A program made the translations under genes and the position numbers. Below, piece after piece: positions 18,140 to 28,333 of a stretch of DNA of 64,000 nt. Position 1 is the stretch's first letter. Each line of letters starts with the position of its first letter. This DNA is from Microbacterium sp. EST19A (GTDB lineage Bacteria; Actinomycetota; Actinomycetes; Actinomycetales; Microbacteriaceae): contig NZ_JAHXYZ010000001.1 of NCBI RefSeq assembly GCF_019969685.1, forward strand, positions 868,001-932,000. Reading direction: 5' to 3'. The notes beneath the pieces are model-generated. The model saw only the letters and a list, made by a program, of their open reading frames with translations, was not told the origin of the DNA and made no database searches.

Positions 18140-18564
18140 TCGCTACCGCGCGGGTCCCACAGCACGACCTCGGTCGCTCGGCGGATGCGACGGCCCGACG
18201 GCATCGGAACGACGCCCGTGGAACCGGCGGCGAACACGCGCACGCCGGGGCGGTTCTCGCGCTCGGCGCGCAGGGCGGCTTCGAGCTGGGCGACTGTGCC
18301 GCGCAGCATCCGATTCTCATCTTCGAGGTCGAGGACGCGTGCGATCGCCGGGAGGCTCACACCTTCGGACGAGAGTTGGGCGACCTCGCGGAGCTGCTCG
18401 ATGTTACGGGTGGAATAGCGCCGTGAGCCACCGGAGGTGCGGCCGGGCACGACGAGGCCGATGCGGTCGTACTGCCGCAGAGTCTGCGGGTGCATGCCCG
18501 CGAGTTCGGCGGCCACAGCGATCGCGAACACCGGGGTGTCGGCGTCGATGCCTCGTTCAGCCAC
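18136..18564 (-). CDS. hspR: Heat-shock repressor HspR (MerR family)
   Basis: This 142-residue MerR-type protein is HspR. It has the HTH region FAIAVAAELAGMHPQTLRQYDRIGLV with GGSRRYSTRNIEQLREVAQL, then a short coiled coil. As the last gene of dnaK-grpE-dnaJ-hspR it provides the autoregulatory loop known in actinobacteria: HspR with DnaK as co-repressor binds HAIR sequences in front of dnaK. Two such boxes are visible at 22146-22164 and 22200-22218. Confidence 0.95.
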   Translation of the reverse strand: MAERGIDADTPVFAIAVAAELAGMHPQTLRQYDRIGLVVPGRTSGGSRRYSTRNIEQLREVAQLSSEGVSLPAIARVLDLEDENRMLRGTVAQLEAALRAERENRPGVRVFAAGSTGVVPMPSGRRIRRATEVVLWDPRGSD

Positions 18565-18609
18565 GGATGCCCACCTCCCCGGTGTTCGCGTTCGTCATCG
18601 CGATCATGA

Positions 18610-19593
18610 TCAGCGACGGGCCTTCGCCATCAGCTCGGCCCGCGGGTTCTCCTTGGGCTCGAGCTCCTGGAACTTCAGCAGCGCTTCTCGCGCGGCGTCG
18701 TCGAGGTGCGTCGGCACGGCGACCTGGAGCTCGGCGAGCAGATCGCCGGTGCCCTTCGAGGTCGCGACGCCCCGCCCCTTCACCCGCAGCACCCGCCCGG
18801 AGGGGGTGCCGGGTGCGACACGGAGCTTGACCACGTCGCCGCCGAGTGTCGGCACCTCGATGGTCGCGCCGAGGGTCGCCTCGGTGAACGTCACCGGCAC
18901 GACGACGCGCAGGTTGAGTCCATCGCGGGTGAAGACCGGATGCGGACGCACCGCGATCTGCACGACGATGTCGCCGGTCTCGCCGCCGTCCGGCGAAGGG
19001 CGACCCCGCCCGCGCAGACGGATCTTCTGACCGTCGGCGACTCCCGCGGGGATCTTCACCTTGAACGGCTTGCCGTCTTCGCCCTGCAGGGAGATCGTCT
19101 CGCCCTGCACCGCTGTGATGAAGTCGAGCGTCGTTCGCGCCGTGACGTCGGCACCGCGCTGTGGGCCGCCGAAGCCGCGGTACCCACCGCTCGGCTGCCC
19201 GAAGCGTCCGTTGCCGAACGAGCCGCCCTGACCTTGATTGAACATCGCGAAGATGTCTTCGAAGTCGGCGGACTGCCCGCGCCCCTGCTGGCCGAACCGG
19301 CTGAACACGTCTTCGAAACCGCCGGCGCCCGCGCCGCCCGCAGTGAAGCGGGCGCCAGACCCCATCGCACGGATCTCGTCGTATTCCTTGCGCTGCTCGG
19401 CGTCGGAGAGCACCGAGTACGCCTCGCTGATCTCCTTGAACTTCGCCTCGGCCGCAGCATCTCCCTGATTGGAATCCGGGTGATACTTGCGTGCCAGCTT
19501 GCGATAGGTCTTCTTGAGATCGGCGTCGCTGACGTCTTTCGAGACCCCGAGGGTCTTGTAGAAGTCCTTATCGAACCAATCCTGGCTGGCCAT
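18610..19593 (-). CDS. dnaJ: DnaJ-type co-chaperone lacking the zinc-finger domain
   Basis: This 327-residue J-protein has an N-terminal J domain with the HPD motif (KYHPDSN, about residues 37-43). A Gly/Phe-rich linker (about 75-145) leads directly into the C-terminal substrate-binding domains. The four CxxCxGxG zinc motifs of classical DnaJ are absent, making it a type II (CbpA/DnaJ2-like) protein. It stimulates DnaK ATPase activity and delivers clients. It lies 7 bases after grpE in the heat-shock operon. Confidence 0.92.
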   Translation of the reverse strand: MASQDWFDKDFYKTLGVSKDVSDADLKKTYRKLARKYHPDSNQGDAAAEAKFKEISEAYSVLSDAEQRKEYDEIRAMGSGARFTAGGAGAGGFEDVFSRFGQQGRGQSADFEDIFAMFNQGQGGSFGNGRFGQPSGGYRGFGGPQRGADVTARTTLDFITAVQGETISLQGEDGKPFKVKIPAGVADGQKIRLRGRGRPSPDGGETGDIVVQIAVRPHPVFTRDGLNLRVVVPVTFTEATLGATIEVPTLGGDVVKLRVAPGTPSGRVLRVKGRGVATSKGTGDLLAELQVAVPTHLDDAAREALLKFQELEPKENPRAELMAKARR

Positions 19594-19600
19594 CGATCAC

Positions 19601-20218
19601 CTACTCGGCAGGGACAGCGACGACGACCTTCGCGGGACGCAGCTCGATGTCACCGAGGCGGTAGCCCACCTCGACGACTTCGAGCACCGTGGTCTTGGTG
19701 ACGCCCGGCGTGGGCTGCTGGAAGATCGCCTCGTGGCGCTGAGGGTCGAATTCCTCGCCCTTCTCGCCGTAGGAGACGACACCGAGACGCTCCACGGCCA
19801 CGCGCACCTTGTCGGCGATCACGGCGAAGGGCGTGCCTTCGACGAGGTCGCCGTGCTGGGCGGCGCGGTCGAGGTCGTCGAGCACCGGGATGAGGCCCTT
19901 GGCGGCCTCGCCCTTCGCACGGTCGGCCTCGATCTGACGCTGCTCTTCGGTGCGGCGGCGGTAGTTGGCGTACTCGGCCTGCAGACGCTTGAGGTCGTTC
20001 AGCAGGGTGGACTCGAGGTCGGCGAGCACGGCGTCTTCCGCCGCGGCCTCACCGGTCTGCGTGGCACCGAGGATGTCGTCGACCGTGAGGTCGTCGTCAG
20101 AGCCCTCGGCTGCGGCGGCCTCGGTGGAGTCGGGGTTCTGCGGCTGGGGGCCGGACGCGTTCGCGTCCGACCCCTCTTCCGGAACCCCGGCGTTGTCGTC
20201 GAAGTTCTTGTCCGTCAT
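19601..20218 (-). CDS. grpE: Nucleotide exchange factor GrpE
   Basis: This 205-residue protein is GrpE. It has an acidic, low-complexity N-terminus (to about 70), a long helix with the signature KRLQAEYANYRRRTEEQRQ, and a C-terminal beta domain ending YRLGDIELRPAKVVVA. It releases ADP from DnaK. The gene starts two bases after the dnaK stop, so translation is probably coupled. Confidence 0.96.
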   Translation of the reverse strand: MTDKNFDDNAGVPEEGSDANASGPQPQNPDSTEAAAAEGSDDDLTVDDILGATQTGEAAAEDAVLADLESTLLNDLKRLQAEYANYRRRTEEQRQIEADRAKGEAAKGLIPVLDDLDRAAQHGDLVEGTPFAVIADKVRVAVERLGVVSYGEKGEEFDPQRHEAIFQQPTPGVTKTTVLEVVEVGYRLGDIELRPAKVVVAVPAE

Positions 20219-20220
20219 GA

Positions 20221-22086
<1,866 letters not shown>

Positions 22087-22145
22087 GTGTTTTCTCCTTT
22101 GTTGGAAGTTCGTTCTGGTGGGGAAATCTGCGGCGATCAGGAAAC

Positions 22146-22192
22146 CTGAGTCGCGATGACTCAACTGTACCCCGAGGGTCCATCGGTGTCAA
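22146..22192 (-). promoter_or_regulatory. dnaK promoter with HspR box (HAIR)
   Basis: TTGACA (22187-22192) and TACAGT (22164-22169) are 17 bp apart on the minus strand. A HAIR element, TTGAGT-N7-ACTCAG on the minus strand (22146-22164), overlaps the downstream edge of the -10 box, where HspR binding would block transcription. The consensus is CTTGAGT-N7-ACTCAAG. Confidence 0.9.
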
Positions 22193-22194
22193 AA

Positions 22195-22223
22195 CAAAGT
22201 TGATATGAATCGGCTCAACTTTG
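22195..22223. promoter_or_regulatory. Second, imperfect HspR box inside a perfect inverted repeat
   Basis: CAAAGTTGA (22195-22203) and TCAACTTTG (22215-22223) form a perfect nine-base inverted repeat with an 11-base spacer. Read in HAIR register it is TTGAGC-N7-TATCAA on the minus strand (22200-22218), two bases off the consensus. It sits just upstream of the dnaK -35 box and between dnaK and the divergent lipoprotein gene. Confidence 0.65.
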
Positions 22224-22286
22224 TCGACGGAGAGTTATCCACAGGGCGGATCAGGCGGATGCTGCGCATGCCTAGGCTCCCTGACC

Positions 22287-22940
22287 ATGACTTCACGTAC
22301 CCGCCGATCGGCCACCATGCCCGCCGTGCTCGCTCTCGTGCTCACCTTCTCGAGCGGATGCTCGTCCCCGCCGGTCGCCCGCGAGGCAGGGAGCGCGGCC
22401 GCGCGTCCGTCAGCGGATCCGACGTCGACCTCGCAGGCCGGGTCCCTCCTGAGCGACGTCACGTTCGCCGAGGGGGCGACGCTGGATCCGCGCACGGACA
22501 TCAGCTGGGGTGACGGGCTCGTCGCCGACGAGGGGTGGCGCGCCCAGCTCTCGCAGCATCCGGGTCGCTGGTCGTATGTGAACACCGCGGGAACATGCAC
22601 GGCGTCGTTCCGCGGAGGGGTCCTCGGCGAGGCGAACGGGATGGATGACCGGGAAGCGACCGACGCCCTCATCGCGTATCAGTCCGGCGACGACTTCCTC
22701 GGGGCGGACTTTCTCTCGGACGGCGTGTTCGTGCGGTACGGATCCAGCGACTCAAGCGTGGAGCACCGTCAGTTCAGCTACACGGTCAACGAGTTCGGAT
22801 ACTTCATGGCGGCTCGGGCCTTCGTCCAGGCCGACTATTCGGTGTGGGTGATCGTGACATGCGAGGGAGAGCCGGTCGGCCCTGTCGCGCAGGAGGTGCT
22901 GTCGAAGAACGTCATCGCCGTCGAAGCTCCGGAGGAGTGA
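22287..22940 (+). CDS. Putative lipoprotein, paralogue of the one at 31559
   Basis: This 217-residue protein has a signal peptide with a lipobox-like FSSGC (Cys about 25) and a Ser/Thr/Pro-rich linker. Its globular domain, of unknown family, contains VTFAEGATLDPRTDISWGDGL, ADEGWRAQL, TAGTCTASFRGGVLG and MAARAFVQADYSVWVIVTCEGE. The same segments occur in the protein at 31559, so the two are paralogues. TAGGCT followed by eight bases and the ATG suggests a leaderless transcript. It diverges from dnaK, and the distal HspR box lies in its control region. Function unknown; a surface or cell-wall role is plausible. Confidence 0.8.
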   Translation: MTSRTRRSATMPAVLALVLTFSSGCSSPPVAREAGSAAARPSADPTSTSQAGSLLSDVTFAEGATLDPRTDISWGDGLVADEGWRAQLSQHPGRWSYVNTAGTCTASFRGGVLGEANGMDDREATDALIAYQSGDDFLGADFLSDGVFVRYGSSDSSVEHRQFSYTVNEFGYFMAARAFVQADYSVWVIVTCEGEPVGPVAQEVLSKNVIAVEAPEE

Positions 22941-22996
22941 CGCGGTCGCATTCCGCGGACGGTTCAGCCGCGCGCCGACCTCAGAAGCGGGTTTGC

Positions 22997-24454
22997 TCAG
23001 AAGGGAGCGGGGGTGTCGTCCTCGGTGAAGGTGACGGTGTTCGGGGGCGGGGGTCTGTCGATGTAGGTCTGGCCGGTGGGGCTGGTCCAGGCGTAGAGCC
23101 CGTCGGCGAGGGGCTCGACATGCCAGGGGGTGTGGTGTTTGAGGACGTGGTGTCGGCGGCAGAGGTGGCCGAGGTTCTCGACGGTGGTCCCGCCGCCGAG
23201 AGCCGCGTCGTGGTGGTGGTCGATGTCGCAGTCCTGCGGTGGATACCCGCAGGTGGGGAACCGGCATCGTTGGTCTCGTGCCCTGAGGTGTCTTCTGAGG
23301 TCTGCGGTCGGCCGGTAGCGGTCGACGGCGAGGAGTGCCCCGGTGAAGGGGTGGGTGAGGAGGCGATCCCATCCGGAAGCCGCGCCCGCCAGGCGGCGGG
23401 CCGTATCAGGGTCGATCGGGATGCACCCGTTCAGCTCCGCCGGGGTCGTGCCCCGACCCATGAGAGTGGTAGCGGGGACGGTGATCGAGACGTTCGCGGT
23501 GATCGCGGCGAGCATCCCGCCCGCGGTGTCATGTCCGGCCGGGGCCCCGGTGAGAAGGAGGTCGAGGGCGAGGTCAGCCCGGATCTGACCGAGGGCGCGA
23601 GGGTCCTTCGCGGCGGTGGCACCGGCGTCGGCAGCGGCGCGCCCGGCGTCCCCGCCCTCGGCGGGACCGGCCCCACTTGCGTCATCTCCTGCGGTCCACG
23701 CGGCATCCGCGCCCGGCCCGAACGCGCTCTCGCGTGCCGAAGCTGCAGCATCCGTGTCGGACCCAGCCGGAGGCGACTGTTCCTGCACAGATTCCGCCAT
23801 CTGAGTCAGCCGGTCGAAGGCTCCGTGGACCAGCGCGGCCGGGCCGCGCATTCCGAGCTCTGCCATCCCGTCGGCGAGGTCTTTCACCCACACACCGCGC
23901 TTCTTGCGGGCATCCTTGTGACGTTCCTCGATCGGACGAGCCTGGAAACGCTCTGCGACCCGACGGGCCCGCCGTGCGACCCGGTTCGCGGACTCCGTCT
24001 CTGCGAACCCGACCATCTCCGCCGAATACGCATCTCGATCCACCGCATCCTCGAGATGCTCCGCGGCGTCGCAGATCACTCGGGCATGACCGGCACTGAT
24101 CCGCCCGGCGCCCTGCGCCTGCCACACCAACGGGAAACGCTCCACCCGCCAGGAAGCTTCGGTCATGCGTCGCTGCAGCGTCCGATCCGACACGCGCAAC
24201 GCGGCCGCGAATTCCGCCGCCACCGTCCGCAACGCCAGATCCGCCTCATCGACCGAATCGGCCTGCCCTGCGACCTCGACCGCCAGCCGCGACCCGACCG
24301 CGAGGAACCCATCGCGCACCGCCTGCATGCTGCTGATCGTGCGCTCGACCTCGACGAGCATCTCGGTGACCGCACCCAGTGCACCCACCTGCTCGATCGT
24401 CGCGTTCGCCAACCCCGTCATACCCTTACTCAACCACGGGCCACCGACATTCAA
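22997..24454 (-). CDS. DUF222/HNH endonuclease domain protein (13E12 repeat type)
   Basis: This 485-residue protein has an N-terminal DUF222 domain (about 20-330, with VSDRTLQRRMTEASW and RISAGHARVICDAAEHL). A variable Ala/Gly/Asp-rich linker around 215-275 follows, then a C-terminal HNH nuclease with CRFPTCGYPPQDCDIDHHHDAALGGGTTVENLGHLCRRHHVLKH. The zinc-binding and catalytic His and Cys residues are intact. These proteins occur in many copies in Microbacteriaceae and resemble mycobacterial 13E12 repeat proteins. They are often taken for mobile or selfish genes, but their role is not established. The exact start is uncertain: ATG at 24421 is an alternative. Confidence 0.9.
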   Translation of the reverse strand: MNVGGPWLSKGMTGLANATIEQVGALGAVTEMLVEVERTISSMQAVRDGFLAVGSRLAVEVAGQADSVDEADLALRTVAAEFAAALRVSDRTLQRRMTEASWRVERFPLVWQAQGAGRISAGHARVICDAAEHLEDAVDRDAYSAEMVGFAETESANRVARRARRVAERFQARPIEERHKDARKKRGVWVKDLADGMAELGMRGPAALVHGAFDRLTQMAESVQEQSPPAGSDTDAAASARESAFGPGADAAWTAGDDASGAGPAEGGDAGRAAADAGATAAKDPRALGQIRADLALDLLLTGAPAGHDTAGGMLAAITANVSITVPATTLMGRGTTPAELNGCIPIDPDTARRLAGAASGWDRLLTHPFTGALLAVDRYRPTADLRRHLRARDQRCRFPTCGYPPQDCDIDHHHDAALGGGTTVENLGHLCRRHHVLKHHTPWHVEPLADGLYAWTSPTGQTYIDRPPPPNTVTFTEDDTPAPF

Positions 24455-24532
24455 ACCCCAGATCAGAAGCCGAAAAGCGATACACCGGAATACCGTGCCG
24501 CCGGCTCTGAGACCCGCACGGGAGCGGCCGCG

Positions 24533-25282
24533 TCAGTCACCCCCGAGCGCCCGAGCCCACAGCGATCGATGCGCCCTCACGTATTGCAGCGCCCTCGTCC
24601 AGTGCGCCCCATGACCGTCCGCATGCATCGTCGCCCAGGGCTCGACCCCCGTCGATCGAGCGCCCTCCAGAAGAGACAGCATCGCCGCGGTCCGCTCCTC
24701 CATCGCGCGAGGGAGCTCACTGCGCATCCGCTCATCCGCGCCGTACCCGTCGACGAGCGCCGCGAGATCCGCAGCCGCGAGCGCGGGGTCGCGCTCGCCG
24801 TCGGAGAGAGTGAACGCCTGCGCCGCGTACGACAGATCCCAGAGGCGGGTGCTCGGCGCGGCAGCATCCCAGTCGATGAACACCCACCGCTCCCCGGTGA
24901 TGAGGTTCCAGGGCGCCAGATCGTTGTGGCACACGACTTCCGCTGCGGGCGCCGGAATCGCCGTGCGCCATATCGCGTCGGACGGCGGCGTATACGTGGC
25001 ACTCGCATCGTGGATGTCGCGGATCATCCGTCCGACACGGCGAAGATCGTCCCCGGTGAGTCGATCGCCCGCGATGGCGAGTGTCCCGGGTACGAACTCG
25101 ATGACCTGTCGCCCGTGCTCGTCGCGTCCACGCGGTTCCGGCGCGTCGATCCCCCGATCCCGAAGAGCGCTGACGAAGCCCGCGACGCTCGCCGTCGCAT
25201 CCGTCCACGGCTTTCGCACCGTGTCGCCGACGCGCACCACGGTGCCGCTCGCGTTCCCGCCCGCCAGAACCTCTTCGTCCAC
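24533..25282 (-). CDS. Aminoglycoside phosphotransferase-like kinase
   Basis: This 249-residue protein has the APH/choline-kinase fold. The catalytic loop VCHNDLAPWNLI contains the Asp base, and the following FIDWDAAAP carries the metal-binding Asp. An N-terminal lobe with VVRVGDTVRKPWTD and VPGT precedes them. The small molecule it phosphorylates is unknown; proximity gives no clue, and similar genes are common in actinobacteria without conferring antibiotic resistance. It lies 9 bases after the membrane-protein gene at 25292 in the same direction. Confidence 0.85.
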   Translation of the reverse strand: MDEEVLAGGNASGTVVRVGDTVRKPWTDATASVAGFVSALRDRGIDAPEPRGRDEHGRQVIEFVPGTLAIAGDRLTGDDLRRVGRMIRDIHDASATYTPPSDAIWRTAIPAPAAEVVCHNDLAPWNLITGERWVFIDWDAAAPSTRLWDLSYAAQAFTLSDGERDPALAAADLAALVDGYGADERMRSELPRAMEERTAAMLSLLEGARSTGVEPWATMHADGHGAHWTRALQYVRAHRSLWARALGGD

Positions 25283-25291
25283 CCGACGACG

Positions 25292-25702
25292 TTACCCCGG
25301 AGCAGACGCCTGCGCTGCGGGCTCGAGCACCCGCCGCACAGCACCGCGCGCGAGCATCAGCACGACGATGAGCAGGGTCACGAGGAAGAACCCGCCGAGG
25401 TACACGGCGTCACCGAAGAGCAGGTCGACCAGCTCGAGAACCAGGAACTTGCTGCCCGGCATGATGAGCAGCAGCACCACGACTCCGACCGCTCGCCGCG
25501 CCGTTCCGGCATCCGAACGGATGCGCACGATCGCCTTCTTCTTCACCCAGGCCACGATCTCGAGCACGACCTTCAGCAGGATCGCCGTCAGCAGGCTCAG
25601 GAGGAAAGACTCCGAGATCACCGCCGGGAACAGCTGACTGAACGTGGCCAGCACGACCAGGTACACGAAGACGTCGACCAGGTCGATGGCGCGGAGCCGC
25701 AT
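25292..25702 (-). CDS. Small integral membrane protein
   Basis: This 136-residue protein has about four membrane helices (VDVFVYLVVLATFSQLF, LLSLLTAILLKVVLEIVAWV, AVGVVVLLLIMPGSKFLVLEL, LGGFFLVTLLIVVLMLARG). Its family is unknown to me. The ATG at 25702 lies exactly seven bases after the perfect -10 box TATACT, so I take this leaderless start over an ATG at 25729. Confidence 0.75.
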   Translation of the reverse strand: MRLRAIDLVDVFVYLVVLATFSQLFPAVISESFLLSLLTAILLKVVLEIVAWVKKKAIVRIRSDAGTARRAVGVVVLLLIMPGSKFLVLELVDLLFGDAVYLGGFFLVTLLIVVLMLARGAVRRVLEPAAQASAPG

Positions 25703-25741
25703 GCGGCCGAGTATAGTGAGCGACAGCATCCGGTCGGCGGG

Positions 25742-27109
25742 CTAAAGGTTCTTGCCCCCGCGGTACCGCGCTGCCGGATGCCGCTCGGGCAGGCGCGGCC
25801 CCTCGCCGAAGATCCGCTCCCGCAGGGTCTCCCCCGGCACGTACGCTTCGCGCATCCGACCGCGCCGACGCAACTCCGGCACCACGAACTCGCCGAAGTC
25901 CTTGGCCGTGTCGAACGAGTGGTACTGGCGTAGGTTGATGCCGTCGATGCCGTCGACGTCGAGCCAGCGCTCGATGACGTCCGCCACCTGGGACGGATCG
26001 CCGACCGCGAGGAAGCGCGAATCCCACGCCTCGTCCACGGCGCTCGCGAACTGGCTGACGGTCAGGTGCAGCGGGAGTCCTCCGGCGTCGATGACGTCCT
26101 GCCGTCCTTCGTGTTCGAGCGCCTCGCGCACCGTGATGTCGGATGGATGCTGCAGCGGATGGAACGGCACGCTCATGTGGATGAACGCCCCCTCGGGGTC
26201 GCGGAACGTGCGGTAGTTCTCGTACTTCGCCCGCGCCTCCTCCTCGGTCGGAGCGACGATCACGGTGGCCATCACGACATAGCGGGTGTCTTCCGGTCGC
26301 CGGCCGTGGTGCACGCTCTCGTCGCGGATCGCGGCGATGTTGCGCTCCAGCGCTCCCGGCGGACGGTCGGCCGTGAAGAGCACCTCGGCGTGCTGCGCGG
26401 CGAACGCGATGCCGGCCTTCGAGGCGGATGCCTGGAACAGCAGCGGCACGCGCTGGCGCGACGGCTCGGACAGGTGCGGACCCGCGACACGGAAGTGCGT
26501 GCCGACATGATCGATCGCGCGCACGGCGCCGGGCCGGCTGTAGGTGCCGCCGTCCTTGTCGGCGACGACCGCGTCGTCATCCCACGAGCCCTCCCACAGC
26601 TTGTAGAGCACCTCGATGTACTCGGCGGCCATCTCGTAGCGGGTGTCGTGCGGGATCTGGTCGGCGAGACCGAAGTTCCGGGCGGCGTTGGGCAGGTACG
26701 AGGTGACGATGTTCCAGCCCACGCGACCGTTCGTCAGGTGGTCGAGCGTCGCCATGCGCCGCGCGAACGCGAACGGCGGCTCGTAGGTCGTCGAGAACGT
26801 CACGCCGAATCCGACGTGCTCCGTGACGGCCGCCATCGCGGCCACGAGCAGCAGCGGGTCGATGTTCGGGATCTGCAGCCCGCGCTCGAGCGCCGGCTCG
26901 AAGCTGTCGTCGTACACGTCGTAGGCACCCACGACATCGGCGAGGAAGATCGCGTCGAACCCGGCAGCCTCGGCGACCTGCGCGAGCTCGGTCCAATAGG
27001 AGATGTCGGCGTACCGCTCGCGCTGGTTGTCGGGCTGCCGCCACAGCCCGTGCGTGATGTGCCCGGGTGTCGCCATCTCGAACAGGTTGACGATGAGCTG
27101 CTTGGTCAC
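25742..27109 (-). CDS. NtaA/SnaA/DszA-type FMN-dependent monooxygenase
   Basis: This 455-residue protein is an LLM-class oxidoreductase of the NtaA/SnaA/DszA subgroup, two-component flavin monooxygenases that use FMNH2 from a separate reductase. Typical segments are GFDAIFLADVVGAYDVYDDS, HVGFGVTFSTTYEPPFAFARR, GRVGWNIVTSYLPNAARNFG and VPLLFQASASKAGIAFAA. Related enzymes open nitrilotriacetate, dibenzothiophene sulfone and similar N- or S-containing compounds. It is the last gene of the importer operon and overlaps the upstream acyl-CoA dehydrogenase-like gene by four bases (ATGA). No flavin reductase gene is in the window. Confidence 0.9.
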   Translation of the reverse strand: MTKQLIVNLFEMATPGHITHGLWRQPDNQRERYADISYWTELAQVAEAAGFDAIFLADVVGAYDVYDDSFEPALERGLQIPNIDPLLLVAAMAAVTEHVGFGVTFSTTYEPPFAFARRMATLDHLTNGRVGWNIVTSYLPNAARNFGLADQIPHDTRYEMAAEYIEVLYKLWEGSWDDDAVVADKDGGTYSRPGAVRAIDHVGTHFRVAGPHLSEPSRQRVPLLFQASASKAGIAFAAQHAEVLFTADRPPGALERNIAAIRDESVHHGRRPEDTRYVVMATVIVAPTEEEARAKYENYRTFRDPEGAFIHMSVPFHPLQHPSDITVREALEHEGRQDVIDAGGLPLHLTVSQFASAVDEAWDSRFLAVGDPSQVADVIERWLDVDGIDGINLRQYHSFDTAKDFGEFVVPELRRRGRMREAYVPGETLRERIFGEGPRLPERHPAARYRGGKNL

Positions 27110-28314
27110 TTCGCGGCCTCCCCGGACGCCTGGTTGTCCGCCGGCGAAGCCTTCGGCTGCGGCTGGTTGAACAGGGGGAGCACTCCGTTCAGCTCCCAGT
27201 CGCCGATCGCGCGCTGTCGCTGCACGGACGGGTTGTGCGTGGCGATCGTACGCGCATTGCGCCAGTGCCGGTCGAGCCCTCGCCCCGTGTCGACGGAAGA
27301 GGCACCGCCGACTTCGAACAGCTCGGCCGTCGCCTCGATCACGGTGGGCAGCACGATCTGCTGCGCACGGTAGACGTCGAGCTGCGCCCGCGTGAACGCC
27401 TCGGCGTCAGGGGTGCCGTTGCGGTAGCCGTCGAGCGCCGCATCCAGCGAACGCGCCGCCTCGAGCACGGCCGCGCGCGCCGAGAACGCCGCTGACGACA
27501 GCTTGCCGACGACGGTCTGCACGAGCGGATCCTCCCGCGGGAACGCCTCTCCCCCGTATCCGAAGATCCGTCGCCGCGGCTGCACGAACGCGACCGCATC
27601 GTCGACCGCGGCCCGCCCGATGCCGGCGACGACGCCGAGCAGCACGAGCTGGAAGAACCCCATCAGGTACGGATGCCGGAAACCGTCGTCATCGAGGGCG
27701 TACGGTCGCACGAGCTCCGGGTCGACGACCACGTCGGTGAAGGTCGTCGTGCCGCTGCCCGTGAGCCGCTGGCCGAAGCCGGCCCAGTCGTCGATCGACT
27801 CGACTCCCGCCGTGGCCGTCGACACGATGATCTGGTGGTCCTCGCCGCGGTAGCGCGCCGACAGGTCGATCCAGTCGGCGTAGATGCTGCCGGTCGTGTA
27901 GTACTTGCGACCGTTCAGGCGGAGCACCCCGTCCACCTCTGTCAGCGTCGTCGCCAGGTCGCTCGTCGCGGACTGCTCGGACTGGGCGTTGCCCACCAGG
28001 TCGCCCGCGAGCGCCCGGGCGTACCAGGCGTCGCGCCGCGCGGCATCCGGCTCGAAGTTCTGCATCTCGATCACCGCGAGGTGCCCCCGGAAGACGTGCG
28101 CCACGTTGGAGTCGGCCGCGGCGAGATCGATCAGCCGCGCGAACAGGGTCGCGAGGTCGACGCCCTCTCCGCCGTGCTCGGTCGGGACGCGGGCACTGCC
28201 GAAACCGGCATCCAGCAGCTCCCTCACCTCGGCGCGGGGAAGCTCGCGGTTGCGGTCGCGCTCGGCGGCACCGTCGCGCAGACGCTGGAGGAGTTCAGAG
28301 GAAAGGTCAGGCAT
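27106..28314 (-). CDS. Acyl-CoA dehydrogenase-like flavoprotein (SfnB/DszC type)
   Basis: This 402-residue protein has the acyl-CoA dehydrogenase fold: an N-terminal helical domain, a central beta domain with NGRKYYTTGSIYADWIDLSAR, and a C-terminal helical domain. It matches the SfnB/DszC-like branch, which acts as a flavin monooxygenase rather than a beta-oxidation enzyme; the usual catalytic Glu context of true dehydrogenases is not evident. Pairing with an NtaA/DszA-type enzyme recalls desulfurisation modules, but here both follow sugar-type permease genes. Confidence 0.85.
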   Translation of the reverse strand: MPDLSSELLQRLRDGAAERDRNRELPRAEVRELLDAGFGSARVPTEHGGEGVDLATLFARLIDLAAADSNVAHVFRGHLAVIEMQNFEPDAARRDAWYARALAGDLVGNAQSEQSATSDLATTLTEVDGVLRLNGRKYYTTGSIYADWIDLSARYRGEDHQIIVSTATAGVESIDDWAGFGQRLTGSGTTTFTDVVVDPELVRPYALDDDGFRHPYLMGFFQLVLLGVVAGIGRAAVDDAVAFVQPRRRIFGYGGEAFPREDPLVQTVVGKLSSAAFSARAAVLEAARSLDAALDGYRNGTPDAEAFTRAQLDVYRAQQIVLPTVIEATAELFEVGGASSVDTGRGLDRHWRNARTIATHNPSVQRQRAIGDWELNGVLPLFNQPQPKASPADNQASGEAAK

Positions 28315-28333
28315 GGTCTCTCATTTCACGCTG

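Noticed and set aside
22997-24454. DUF222/HNH gene taken as a sign of an integrated mobile element
   Set aside because: No integrase, transposase, flanking repeats or attachment site is seen, and such genes are common housekeeping-like residents of Microbacteriaceae chromosomes.
22844-25933. A 1029-codon open frame on the plus strand
   Set aside because: It lies opposite the DUF222/HNH, phosphotransferase and membrane-protein genes, all with recognisable motifs, and its own sequence is low-complexity shadow.
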